Assembly (NCBI GenBank): GCA_904066235.2
Contig: CAJFCV020000001.1
Coordinates: forward strand, 8,680,001-8,744,000
Source of the DNA: Bursaphelenchus xylophilus
Taxonomy: Eukaryota; Nematoda; Chromadorea; Rhabditida; Aphelenchoididae
DNA length: 64,000 bases
Reading direction: 5' to 3'
In this document: positions 1 to 10,532 of the stretch, piece by piece
Position numbering within the stretch: position 1 is the first letter of the stretch
Layout of the letters: the number at the start of each line of letters is the position of its first letter
Notes under the pieces: model-generated
Database searches by the model: none
Seen by the model: the letters and a program-made list of their open reading frames with translations, nothing else
Told to the model about the DNA's origin: nothing
Made by a program: the position numbers and the translations under genes

Positions 1-241
1 GCCGATGTGATCCGACCACAGAGCTCAAACCTGGCATACAGGGGTTTTTGACACCCAGGAATCTGAAAATCGTAGCATTTTTACCGTCAGATTACTGTAA
101 CATGGTCATACTGTAATCCGGTCGATAAAAATCGACGATAACTTCTTTAGATCAAAAATGCCACAGGATTTTATTGCAGATTCGGAATCAGCATAAAATT
201 CTGCTTCGGATACATGTAAAATATGTTCAAAATTCCGTGGC

Positions 242-315
242 CCAACCTCTGTAGTATAGTGGTTGTGCGCCAGGATTATCAATCTGGCGACCCAGGTTCG
301 ATTCCCGGTGGCTGC
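242..315 (+). pseudogene. tRNA-like sequence (tRNA-Asp-related) in the left foldback arm
   Basis: An A-box-like GTAGTATAGTGGTTGTG and a B-box-like GGTTCGATTCC are spaced as in a tRNA gene, and the 5' half resembles eukaryotic tRNA-Asp. The anticodon arm pairs CCAG with CTGG but leaves an 8-nt loop instead of 7, and the acceptor ends pair poorly. It therefore looks like a tRNA-derived relic or a tRNA-type Pol III promoter rather than a working tRNA. Confidence 0.6.
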
Positions 316-1133
316 AAATGGCAGAAAATGGACTATAAAAGGGCGGAAACTTGGAAAAAAGGGAAAATAAATTACAGAAAATTAATTTTATGCTACTTAG
401 GAGCAGTTTAAAAGTTTTTGCAAGAATTCCGCATAAATTACGGTTTTTATTGAAAACGCCTTATAGCTTGCCGGAAAGTGGAGCAATCTGGTTAAAATTT
501 ACAGAAGAGGTTACTGTGGCTTCCTACTACAAAATAAGTCCATTTCTGCTTATTTCGTTAAATTTTTGGGATAGCCTGGATTTTCTTTCAAATTCGGGAT
601 TTTAAGAAGGCGAGCTGCGGCCGAGGTTTATCGAACGGAACACTATTTGACCAAAAAGTCATATAAGATTCACAAAAAGTCATATAAGATTCCCTAACAG
701 CACCGGGATCACACAGCTTGCAAAACTTAGGCCGTCTTGCGTATCCCACGAAAAACGGAGCGCGTGGACGCTCTTATGATAAATCTAAATGAAGACTCAG
801 TTGATAAGGAACAGGGGCTAAATTACGGGACTGTAACATGCGTGCTTCCTTCTGAAAACCAAATAATTGTTTTATTTTGTTTTGTATTACATTCCTCGAC
901 GGATTTGAAGAATATTGCATAGCAAGCGTTATCTAGATTCACCACAACTCTTTAGTTGCCATTTGGTGCGATCTTACGAATGCTGTGAGGCGTTTTCCAT
1001 AAAAACCGTAATTTATGCGGAATTCTTGCAAAAACTTTTAAACTGCTCCTAAGTAGCATAAAATTAATTTTCTGTAATTTATTTTCCCTTTTTTCCAAGT
1101 TTCCGCCCTTTTATAGTCCATTTTCTGCCATTT

Positions 1134-1207
1134 GCAGCCACCGGGAATCGAACCTGGGTCGCCAGATTGATAATCCTGGCGCACAACCACTATACTACAG
1201 AGGTTGG
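1134..1207 (-). pseudogene. tRNA-like sequence, mirror copy in the right foldback arm
   Basis: This is the inverted copy of the tRNA-like sequence at 242-315, with the same A- and B-box motifs on the minus strand. Both copies face the loop of the foldback, so Pol III transcription from either would run toward the element centre. Confidence 0.6.
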
Positions 1208-1635
1208 GCCACGGAATTTTGAACATATTTTACATGCATCCGAAGCAGAATTTTATGCTGATTCCGAATCTGCAATAAAATCCTGTGGCATTTTTGATCT
1301 AAAGAAGTTATCGTCGATTTTTATCGACCGGATTACAGTATGACCATGTTACAGTAATCTGACGGTAAAAATGCTACGATTTTCAGATTCCTGGGTGTCA
1401 AAAACCCCTGTATGCCAGGTTTGAGCTCTGTGGTCGGATCACATCGGCCTCCAGAGGCTTTGAAGTGTAAAAACGTATTTTGTAAAAAAATATGCCTTCC
1501 GGGCAAAATTGGGCAAAAATATTTTTAGCTTTTCTTCCACAAGTGCTACCGACTATTTTAAGCCAAAAATATCAAAATCGATTTTTTCCTAAGACCACCG
1601 CTGGTGCCCTGACTCAAAAATCGTGTTTTAAATGA

Positions 1636-2967
1636 TTAAGACCTTACGAAATTTTCTTCCTTTGCCAACACTCGCCAAATACTAGGACTAGGTGGTTTAT
1701 ATTTTAAGGTAGCCATCCAATCTATCGGCGAAGAAATTAAGCCACGGCAAGCCTCATCGACGTCCGTGAATTCAGTAGCCAGTTGATTTCTCAACTCATT
1801 CTCGAATACTAATCCCAAAACACTCCGATCTTCCACCTTCTCAAGGGAACTTTCTTTTTTCTCATGTTTTTCGAAATATTTCAAGTGATCCTCGGTTTCA
1901 TCCCGGTTGTTGTAAAGCAGCTCTTTCCCAAAAAAAGACTCTGCTTGACAAAGCTTTTCCAGAATATCTTCAGGAATCGTTGAGACTTGCAGCATCTTCA
2001 GTCTGAAACACAGCTGTCAAGACAATCTCATCATAAAAAAAATTACTTAAAATATTACCTATGTAAAGAGTAATTCCTCCTGTCGTACCGAGATTTCGGA
2101 ATCCGCTTCAAAGCGAATTTCTTTTTTATCTGGTTCCTCTCAAAGAACAGCCGTTCTTGGAACTTCCTTACTTGGAGACCTTCATAAAGAACATACGCGT
2201 TTGCTCCTAAAAAGCAAAATTTAAAAAAACGTAAAAAAATCCATTTTCAGTATAATTAGCTTACTAACATAACCATCTTGAGGCTCGTTCTTGCACTGTT
2301 GACACTTTCCATCAGGTCCACTTAGGTCTTCGCACAACACGTGATAATCGAATGAACACCAAGAACACCTCACTTTCTTGTCACATTCTTCATAAGGTTC
2401 GTTGCAACCTGCACACACAATTCGAGATTGGCATTGATAACAGTAATCACAAGCCAAGGAATGCATTGGAAACCAACATCCCATGCAGATATTTGTAGAG
2501 CAGCTGAAACTCGACATCTTTAGAATATAAACTTACTATCTGCAAAACCATTTTTCATAAAAATTAGTGGGCTGCTCGATAAGCGGAGGATCAAGACATT
2601 TGAGATGAAAGTTGCGATTACATCCATCACAAATATATGATTCATCTTTTTCATCCTCCCCGTGGCAAAAGAAACATGGGTCACAGATGTAACAAAACCA
2701 TTTAGCGATTCGGTTCAGGTTCTATAAGAAATTTGGTTGAACGACTTCAAATAATACAAAGCCCTTTCGGCGACAAATTTAGGTAATAAAGCGCAAACTT
2801 ACATCAGCGGAAATGCCAGTACATTTAGCCTTTCGGTGGAACACTTCGTAACAGTTATAACATTTGATCGTGCTGTCGCCCAGTAGATCGTCGCAGGTTG
2901 TGCAGTAAGGGTAGCGTCCCATATCAACCGCACATTCATAATAACGTTCAATATATTTAATAAGAGA
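1636..2967 (-). CDS. Cys-rich PHD-finger protein, 5' end unresolved
   Basis: Minus-strand exons read a Cys-rich protein. One exon (about 2803-2967) gives a half finger (CTTCDD, CYNCYEVFH). The next (about 2554-2722) gives a good PHD finger: CDPCFFCHGEDEKDE, then CDGCNRNFHLKC, then WFCRYC. The closing WFCRYC is formed only if a 33-nt intron (about 2519-2551) is removed, which also brings the Cys-rich exon ending near 2264 into frame. A weaker 3' part (to a stop at 1636) has no recognised domain and I could not join its small exons cleanly. Tandem PHD fingers usually read histone-tail modifications, so a nuclear chromatin role is inferred. Reading backwards, the first exon is open only from 2967 and is preceded by in-frame stops with no clear acceptor or ATG, so this may be a 5'-truncated pseudogene. 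Confidence 0.5.
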
Positions 2968-5302
2968 TCATTAGCACCAGCGCATCGGACGGAATGCCAA
3001 GCCTTCGCCAAACGGTTTTCGTGTTGGGGCAAAATGTTGGAAACAAGGGTTTTTGACACCAGCACGCCAATTTGTCCACATGTGTCCAGAAAAATTCAAA
3101 CATGGATCGGGTCAAGTTTTTCCCCGGTCATGGATTAAGTGTTCCCCTCGGCAGAAATACCGCGGTATTAATACCGTAATAAAACCGCAGAACAAAATGC
3201 TGTCAATGCGGAAATTGTCAGAGTACTCAGAAATAATGCAGGAAAAGTTATAAATTGCATAAACAACACAGAAAAAAAATTTCGGCCTAATTTGGAGGCA
3301 TTTTTCAAACGTTGGATCAAAGTAAGTCAATTTCTATGATCTTAACTTTTCTTATGGTGTGAGGTGCACTGTTCGGATCTAACCATCCTTGGTAGGGAAT
3401 TCAACGATCAAGACGTTTTGTTGAAAAGGCTTTTTTGGTTCAGTTTGGTCAATTTTACGCAAGTTTCACACAAAAATATTGTTTAATACCCAATATATTA
3501 TACTTATTTTTTAGTGTTCCGTGAAAAAGCATGTTTGACTTTGAAGGGTCATAACTCGACGTAGGATTGATCATTTTTAATGATCTTTCTTTTAAACAAA
3601 ATGGTAACTACTAAGGAATAAAATGAGCTATTGCTCATAAAAATTGAACAATCCTATAAAAAGTTATAAGCATTTTACATCCGCGAACTTAGCTGAACCA
3701 CCCTGTAGTTACTGGGATTTTTTTGGAAGCATGATGTTGGATACAAGTCGATCGATTTTTTATTAAATTTTTTTAATAATTTCGTTATTTCGAGGCCGCA
3801 TTCCTAAGTATACTTGCCCAAAAATCGAGCACCCAAAGTTGGCCATGAAACACAAGACAAGAGGATTGGAAAGCGCGATATACGTTTTGTGGTGATATAG
3901 CCATGCGTATTTTAATGCAAAGTATTTTTTTAATAGCCCTATGACCTAATAAAATCGCGGTGCTTTCTTCTCATTGCTTTCGATTCACATATATTCAGAA
4001 CCAGGTGTTGCTAGTGAGTTCGTCGTATGATAGTCGTAGGTGTGAATACCGAGTTCTTTTTCCTTCTTGGATAATCAAATTTTCGGAAACCGGAGTCTAA
4101 GAATTACATTTATTTGTTAAGGGCAACATGTAAGGGATTTTAATTAGTCGTGGGAATTTATGAAATTGGGAGGCTATTTATGATTCCATCATGTTCTTTG
4201 CCTGTTAGGGATACGTCTGTTGTAGTCTTATACGGCCATGCTTTGGATCTTTAGTCCTTCCCCATTCTTCCCTGAAAATTTTTCCTCGAAATTATTTCCC
4301 CTCTTCTTTTTTTGAAAGATTACAATTTGCAAGAGTTTATAGAATTGTAGAGAGAACGTGCTCATTGTCCCCATCTACGATTACACTTCATTTCAGATGT
4401 TCGAAGTAATTTGAGTTTTATTTGTCATTTTGTTGCCTCTATTGGAACTAAATGCTGCACATGTCCTTGACACTCTTTAGCTTCATTTTTGTCCGTTTCT
4501 TTATTTTCCGCAAGATTTTCATTTCGTGTCCGTCCATTATTGTCAGAAACCATTAGGGGCAGATGCCATTATGGACAGATTTCTGAAATCCTTGCAGATA
4601 TCTTCAAAACAAGAAATCTGTATTAAACTTTGTGGTTCTTACTGTTTCCCTTAAGCAGTAATAAAAAGATTTTTTTGGATTTTTTTTGAATTTTTTTTTT
4701 GAAAATTGAGGATTTAGAGGTTTCGAGGGCTTCTTGAAAGTCGTGGTCATGTTACAGCCCCGGCTGGTGTAGCGGAGGGGGAATAACTTACTTACCGAAT
4801 TCGGGGCCTGACCCTGCCGTTATCACCTAAGGGCAATGATTACATAACTTTACATATTACCAATGACGTTTATTGATACTATATAAGCTCTATATAAGAC
4901 TGCAATTATAAAATACCCTCATAAAAATTCCCTCATTATACCGTCTCCTGAGACCGGAGCGCTCGGTCCCCTTCCCAAAAACGGGAACCGCTGATTCTTC
5001 TTCTGTCGGGGTATGATGAGGTTGTGTAATAGTAACGTCCTACTGTGATTACGAAACTGCGCCGTAGTACTGTAGTTTTCGAAATCAGCACCATCGAAAG
5101 CCCCTAAATCAAGTATCTTTAGAAAAATTTTTAAAAATTACTTTTTCACAGTACTACATAAGAGAAACAGTAAGGAATACATAAAGTACACATTTTTTAC
5201 AAAGATACAGAAGAGCTTCAAGGATTTCAGAAATCTCCGTATACTTAAATCATTGTTTCACTCATTTCCGGCACCCCGGATTGCTTTCAATTTTGTTTTC
5301 AG
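2968..5302. other. Intergenic region without a recognisable gene
   Basis: About 2.3 kb of AT-rich sequence. I see no convincing coding exons and no recognised RNA gene. The only structured item is a lone Tc1/mariner-like terminus ending at 3706. The last few hundred bases probably hold the promoter of the chemoreceptor at 5303. Confidence 0.5.
3692..3706. mobile_element. Solo terminal-repeat remnant of a TA-flanked element
   Basis: GCTGAACCACCCTGTA is the right-hand end of a CAGGGTGG-type terminal inverted repeat, matching in style the TACAGGGTG termini at 8292, 18856, 49232, 56768 and 57681. No matching left end was found nearby, so it is a decayed half element. Confidence 0.35.
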
Positions 5303-6355
5303 ATGAATGTGACACGACACCAGTCGGCCGAGGTCTTTTTATTCCAAACTGACGGCTTTTCACAAGCCGAACTTGACCTAACTACAATTATACCTTCTCT
5401 GGCAGAAGAGTTAGAGGAATTGAGAGCCCTTCCCGACATTCCTGATGTCTTCAGGTTATTTTTATTTGCACTGGAAATAGTTTTATCTTTACTTTCTCTT
5501 GTGGTTCTCCATCTTCTGTCGTATGTATTCGTTAAATGTCGAAGGATCCATTTGAATCTTCGAATAATCTTTGTTCACATGAATGCGTTACAATTTGTGG
5601 AAAGAGTGGTCCGAATTGTTCGAGTCACAGATATTACGTTGGACTGGATGCCAACATACGAAGGGCAACAACTAGAGAACATCCGGCGGTATCTTTGGTG
5701 GTACTGTAATCTGGCTTATGTATTTGTGATTACCGAACGAATCATCGCAACTGTCAACTTCAGCGATTACGAAAGATGGGGTTTGGCCACTTCATTTTAT
5801 GTAATAATTTCATCGGTGAGACCAACACGTATAAAATTTTTATCAAATAAAATTTATATTTTAGTACATCAGTGGTGGTGCTTTCTATTATGTCAGCCAA
5901 TTTGTTTGTAAGTCTTGGCAGGAAATAAATAATTTTCAGCCGATAACTTCACTCAGCTTGCTATGAAAGTAATTTGCGTAACCTTGCCATGGCTGGTAAG
6001 ACCTGGCGTCCCAAATTTATTTAATCCCACCTTTTAGGCGCTTCATATTTGCGAGAGAATCAATGTGGATCTCTCCTCAAATATCCTCAATCTCTCTTTG
6101 AGTGCCAGATTTCAAATATCCGAGAATATATCTACTTTGGTCGCAATTAAGGGCTGGATCTGTGTCAGCGCCATTATGAACGTGTGTATATCCTGTATCA
6201 TGTGCATTATCTGGTACGTGATTACCCCGAATCACTTACTATACGGACTTCATGTCATCTCGAATATGTTTGATTTGGTAATTGCATTGTATGTGTTCGT
6301 ATATCCCATAATAATTCTTTATATCAACAAAACGATGAGAAATATGGTCATGTAA
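5303..6355 (+). CDS. Serpentine chemoreceptor, Sre (class epsilon) family
   Basis: Four exons (5303-5815, 5865-5907, 5940-5995, 6038-6355) join in phase into a 309-aa protein with GT-AG introns of 30-49 nt. ATG 5303 follows directly after a TTTTCAG acceptor, which suits trans-splicing of a leader. Hydrophobic segments run throughout. Family marks are HLNLR after the first transmembrane region, TERIIATVNFSDYERWG (the Sre ER..AT....DYE signature) at about residues 143-159, and RFQISEN in the third loop. Known for the family: G-protein-coupled receptors of nematode sensory neurons. The reading frame is intact. The protein is somewhat shorter than a typical Sre of about 350 aa. No clustered paralogues lie in the window. 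The class is fairly secure; the ligand is unknown. Confidence 0.85.
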
Positions 6356-6795
6356 GACACGAATTTGAATTATATACATTTAGCCTTTATTTGAAGACGG
6401 ATCTTTATAAAGAAAAAAGAAGAACAAATTTTTCACAAGAAGAATGCTGTTGGAATTACCCCGACGAGTCTGTATCCACCGACTTCAGACGAGTATTTCC
6501 GTGTTCTGAATGAACGATGGAATCTTTTTTCGAATCCCCAGCCAAAAAGAAAGTGGTTCAATTTCCAAACAGCTCCTAAATGGATACGGGTACTGTAGGC
6601 TTCACTAAGAAATCGACTTTGTTACGTATTTGGAAGTACTGTTATATTATATTATAAATAAAAACTTCCGGCTTCAAGACATTGACAAGTATTTTCAATC
6701 CACTGTCGCATTTTGAATAACATTATAAAAAATGTTATTCAAATTTTACGTCATCAATATTCCAAAGAAAGAAATAGTTATTTAGTCATTCAAAT

Positions 6796-7908
6796 ATGGC
6801 GATGGACAGAAATGCGGTTGCCAGATGGCAGACGGAGTTAGATGATCTCTCTGGCCGTCTGAACACTTTGTCATGGATGTTGACTGCTCTTTGCGTGGCC
6901 TTCAGTATCTACTCTGTTCTTGAGATAGCAACTATGTTGTACACCATCGTCATTAAGAGAAAAAAGGTAGCATTTAATCAAGGATTACTCATTTGCAGTG
7001 CCGAGAAAAGGAGAAGAAATCTGATAGCTTGAAGAGGAAGCGCCAGAAGAAGGGAAAGAAGGGTTCAAAGTCAGGAAAAGCCAAGAAAGCGGGAAAATCA
7101 TCGCGGAAGAAATCGAGAACTAGCAGTTCTAAGACTTCCGATGGGATGACAACTACGAAAACGGAATCCTCAAAGAAAAAGAAAAGCGCCATGAATGCGA
7201 AAGGAGATCGTCAAACGAAGGCAGGAAAACGTAAGTAACTTCTACCGAGACTTTCATAAATAATGCAACGCTACAGCCATCAAACCAATTATCACTTCAC
7301 GGTCCCAAGAATTATTGCAGAAAGAGAATGTTCCGCCTAAAATAGAAACTCCCAAGACTACTCCCATGGATACTGTAAGTTTTGCGTTCCATTAGTCATC
7401 TGAATTAAAGCCCACCAGCGGAGTTGTAACGGCCGCCCTTCCAACCCCCGAGATGATCCAGACCAATGAAATGATGAAGGCCACTCTCCCAGCTGCTCAT
7501 ATTACCAAAGAGCCATCTCCCGTGAACAGTCTGATCGTGGATAACTCAAAGTTGGCCCCAGTTGATGGATCTGTTATCGCAAAGCCTGAAAGTGTTCCCT
7601 TGAACCAATCAACTCCGATTAGCGCCCAGAATGCTGGATCTACCAACTCTGTAGCCCCCACTCAAACTGGCTGTACTTTTACCGGATCATCTACCTCGCA
7701 GGTCTCCGGAATTAGTTCCCACAGTATCACTACCCCCACTTACCCGACCTCCAACTTGCCTTCAAATCCGCGTCAGTCGACTCCTCCTGTGGTTAACCTC
7801 GTCCCACCTCAACCAATTGGCCAATTGCCTCCTGGTCCTCAGCTCCCATCGGCCACTCCACCAGCTCCTCAGGGAACACCTCCCAGCAATACGCAACCAT
7901 CCTTCTAA
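6796..7908 (+). CDS. One-pass membrane protein with Lys-rich and Pro/Ser/Thr-rich cytoplasmic tail
   Basis: Four exons (6796-6966, 6999-7230, 7277-7374, 7411-7908) keep phase and give 332 aa. The first intron is only 32 nt. The N-terminus has a short polar stretch, then one hydrophobic segment at about residues 28-52 (MLTALCVAFSIYSVLEIATM). A strongly basic region of about 75 residues follows, rich in Lys, Ser and Gly (KRKRQKKGKKGSKSGKAKK). The C-terminal half is low-complexity Pro/Ser/Thr/Gln. No catalytic domain is seen and I do not recognise a family. The topology suggests a type III or signal-anchor protein with a basic disordered tail facing the cytoplasm. The signal anchor and intact splice pattern argue that it is a real gene; the function is unknown. 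Confidence 0.65.
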
Positions 7909-8147
7909 ACCTCCTCTACTCCGACTCCTTTTGTAACCACTATCCCAGATGGAAAGTAAATATTTTATTAGAATAAATCATACCACCAGCAAAAAATATT
8001 TATTACAGTAATTTTTTCATATAGATATTAAAATTCCCACATTTATACAGTAAAAAATTTATAAATTGTAGTGACTGATGATAAAAAAATACTCGTAAAG
8101 CTTGACACAACAATATGTGTTGAGGTTGCGCAGAATGACATTCGAAC

Positions 8148-9845
8148 TTATAATTCATCGTCTAATTGAGAGTGGAAAGGATTCGACTCATGTCCATAAA
8201 TATGATCCACCTTTGCGGAAACTTGGCGACATCCAGAGCTCGAGTAGATGGGGTCAGAGGCAGGATGATACTGGATGATATCAGAGATATACAGGGTGTT
8301 TCAAGAAATACTGCAGAAAGTTTTTGTGAATACCTTTGTGCTCTTGGAAGCCATGAGTTTAAACTGGCTTTAAAATTCGAAGTTGGGCGATTTTAGAATA
8401 TCATTCAATATTTTAAAGCCAGTTTAAACTTCTTGGATAGCTTCAAAGAGCACAAAGGTATTCGCAAAAACTTTCTGCAGTTTTCTTGAAACACCCTGTA
8501 GAAGGTTCACTTACAGTCAATAGATCCACAATTTTATCAACCCTTTCGTCAGTGACGGACAGCAGTCGATGATGCATGTAATCTCGGACGCAAGATTCAA
8601 CATGATTCCGTTCTAATGGCAAGAATGGGATGAACCAATCAATTAGGTGTCTGGTAATCATCTCATTGTTCTTCAACCCGCTTTCTTCTGAAATTTTTTG
8701 TTATACCATGTATTCGGTCTAAAATATACGACTTCGCCGTTTTTTCTGCTCACGGTTTTGATAAAACAAAAGAGTGTTACACTAACCTTATTCAATATTG
8801 GATTCTACTATTAATTACCAGGTTTACGCATTAATTTACTTTTTACGGCACTCCACTTTTCTCGCGCGACAAATGTCTCAGGACTTTATGGCGCGATGAT
8901 AGAGCGGCCGTCGCCTTTTTTTTTTTTTTTAAAGTATGACTCCGCCTAAACCTAATAACACAACTGACTTACTTTCATTGAAAGCAGAGTTTCTTAGGAT
9001 GTCATCAAAGTCATTCAAAGCCAGAGCTCCTCTTAACAGACCCGCCCTATGATGGTCAAATGTCTTCTTTATAATGGATGTCGCTCCGGCATTACTTAAG
9101 AAGACGTAGATACTCTTCCTGGGGTCCACAGAGCCAATTGATTCGTAATGATCCATAAATGGCCTTACAGCGTCAAGAACTCCATCAGGCATTTTGTCGA
9201 TCTCGTCAAAGACGAAGAGTTGTCGCTCACAATTGGTCAGATTCCCCACAATCCAGTTTCTTAGCTGATTCTACAGTTATAAATTATTGCATTTATAAAT
9301 ACACAGAGAAACCTTCTTTTTACCTGGTATCGCCCAACTTCTTGTGGGTCAGAAAAGTGATGAGTTGAAACGAAGACGTGGGCAAATGCAGACTTCTCCG
9401 CTTTCTTGAACATGGCATTCCTAATCATCCCGGCCACAAAGTTCTTGCCGGTCCCGGTCGGCCCATGAAAACTCATAGCCAACGCCTTCTTTGGGTTTCT
9501 TGAAAATGGCCAATGCTGACATAAGAAACCTACCGGTTACCAAGGTGTGCATTCACTGCCTTCATAACACTGTCAATGGCGATATGCTGTCCATACAATG
9601 AACTAGTCATCTCCCTCTGAAGTCCTGCAAAAACCTCTTAATACTTCTTCATCCTTACTTTGAGTTATCCTCTCATGAATCCAAGGGGCTTCACAGCATT
9701 CAAAATATTTGCATTTGATATAATTGAAGGAATAGATCCCGTATCCCATTGCCCCAGCGACCGCCGTTCCAACTCCGAGGCTGATTACATCTGCTGATAC
9801 CGCCCTCAGAAATATGAGAGTTTGAAGAAACGGGAGTATTCTCAT
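8148..9845 (-). CDS. Torsin-family AAA+ ATPase (OOC-5/TorsinA-like)
   Basis: Six exons (9659-9845, 9534-9624, 9324-9498, 8973-9270, 8515-8687, 8148-8270) join in phase to 348 aa. Order: signal peptide or hydrophobic N-terminus (residues 1-18 and a further hydrophobic stretch), LYGQHIA, Walker A GPTGTGKN (about 105-112) with the Asn typical of torsins, Walker B LFVFDEIDKM (about 167-176), sensor SNAG, and the torsin C-terminal GCRQVSAKVD with the redox Cys before sensor 2. Family role: ER and nuclear-envelope lumenal ATPase activated by LAP1/LULL1-type cofactors; in C. elegans, OOC-5 acts in embryo polarity and nuclear pore organisation. The protein ends in DDEL, which resembles an ER-retrieval tail. 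TACTCTTAG immediately precedes the ATG, as for a trans-splice acceptor, and RNase H2C ends 132 nt upstream. The last intron holds a 207-bp MITE. The identification is secure. Confidence 0.93.
8292..8498. mobile_element. Tc1/mariner-type MITE in the last torsin intron
   Basis: This 207-bp palindromic element has CAGGGTGTTTCAAGAAA termini and TA target duplications at 8290-8291 and 8499-8500. Its arms are about 75 bp of near-perfect inverted repeat. It lies entirely within the torsin intron 8271-8514, and the flanking exons join in frame once the intron is removed. A related half copy starts at 57681. Confidence 0.8.
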
Positions 9846-9977
9846 CTAAGAGTACAATATTGAGAAGCCTACAGAAATTATGTAAAGCAGGGTTATTAAA
9901 CCGGATAAAGAATTTGGATTACGTCTTATTTACAACATTTATTTAAGCGAGATAGTTAAAATTATTCATGGGTTCCA

Positions 9978-10391
9978 TTAGTCATCGGCGACAGCACAAT
10001 CCCGCATAAGTCGATAAGTATTTAAAGCCGACTCCATCGCATTCTTGTATTCATTTTCTCCGCGATTCTCCCAAACAATAAATTCCTTTGAAACAGATTC
10101 GACAGTGTAAGTTTTGTCATCCTCTAAAGGACCCGCGCTTTAATTTTTTTTAACCTTACCTTTATTACAAACAACCATCTTTAATTCGTCTGGGACGGCA
10201 ATCTTGTGAGCTTCGATATGTTTTCCTCGAAATAAAATATCATAATTGGAATCAGAAGGAAGGAATTTCTGGACAGAATCAGTAGGTCCAGTGTAGTCGA
10301 GTTCGAATGGCATTACATTTATAATATCAGCTTCAGGGAGATCTTCATTCTCCGACTTTGGAATCGTAACTTCAAAGTCAGGGTTTACCAT
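9978..10391 (-). CDS. Ribonuclease H2 subunit C (non-catalytic)
   Basis: Two exons (10160-10391, 9978-10123) with a 36-nt intron give 125 aa. Family marks are NVMPFELDYTGPTDSVQKF (cf. the PC.I...GPA.V..YF pattern of RNASEH2C), then FRGKHIEAHKIAVP (FRGR.L.G..V.LP), and a C-terminal part with FIVWENRGENEY. It is shorter than the human subunit (about 164 aa). Known role: with subunit B it scaffolds the catalytic subunit A that removes ribonucleotides from DNA in the nucleus. The chosen ATG (10391) follows a CCTACTGCAG acceptor by one base, and an upstream in-frame ATG at 10436 is less likely. An AATAAA lies between its stop and torsin. Spacing is 141 nt to the RCL1 gene upstream and 132 nt to torsin downstream, as in an operon. 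Confidence 0.8.
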
Positions 10392-10532
10392 CCTGCAGTA
10401 GGACCAAGGAGAACGCATTGATAGAAAGGTAACCATTATACTGTATAAAAACAGAAGATAGCAAGACGGGCTCCATAAAAAACAACAAAAATTTATTCCA
10501 ACAAAACGTCAACAGGAAAACAATAGCAACAA

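Larger units (their letters stand above)
1..1448. mobile_element. Long foldback (palindromic) element with tRNA-like sequences in both arms
   Basis: Bases 1-462 are a near-perfect reverse complement of 987-1448. The left end GCCGATGTGATCCGACCACA matches the reverse complement of the sequence ending at 1448. A unique loop of about 525 bp (463-986) separates the arms and contains a short direct duplication (AAAAAGTCATATAAGATTC at about 651 and 674). Each arm carries a tRNA-like sequence. The arms differ by only a few bases (for example near 212 and 1236), so either the insertion is young or the arms are being gene-converted. No transposase is seen. The left edge coincides with the window start, so the true terminus and any target-site duplication cannot be checked. 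The small ORFs here (223-411 and its mirror 1038-1226) are by-products of the repeat. Seen: the palindrome and tRNA-like motifs. Inferred: a non-autonomous transposable element. Confidence 0.85.

Noticed and set aside
242..315. Functional tRNA-Asp gene
   Set aside because: The anticodon loop is 8 nt and the acceptor ends do not pair, so it is recorded as tRNA-like only.
223..411. 62-aa ORF present twice (also 1038-1226 minus)
   Set aside because: It overlaps the tRNA-like sequence in each foldback arm; the identity of the two copies comes from the palindrome, not from coding.
4770..4830. ACTTACTTACC followed by a GGGGCC stretch, reminiscent of a U1 snRNA 5' end
   Set aside because: The spacing and following sequence do not match U1, and no Sm site or stem-loop layout could be found.
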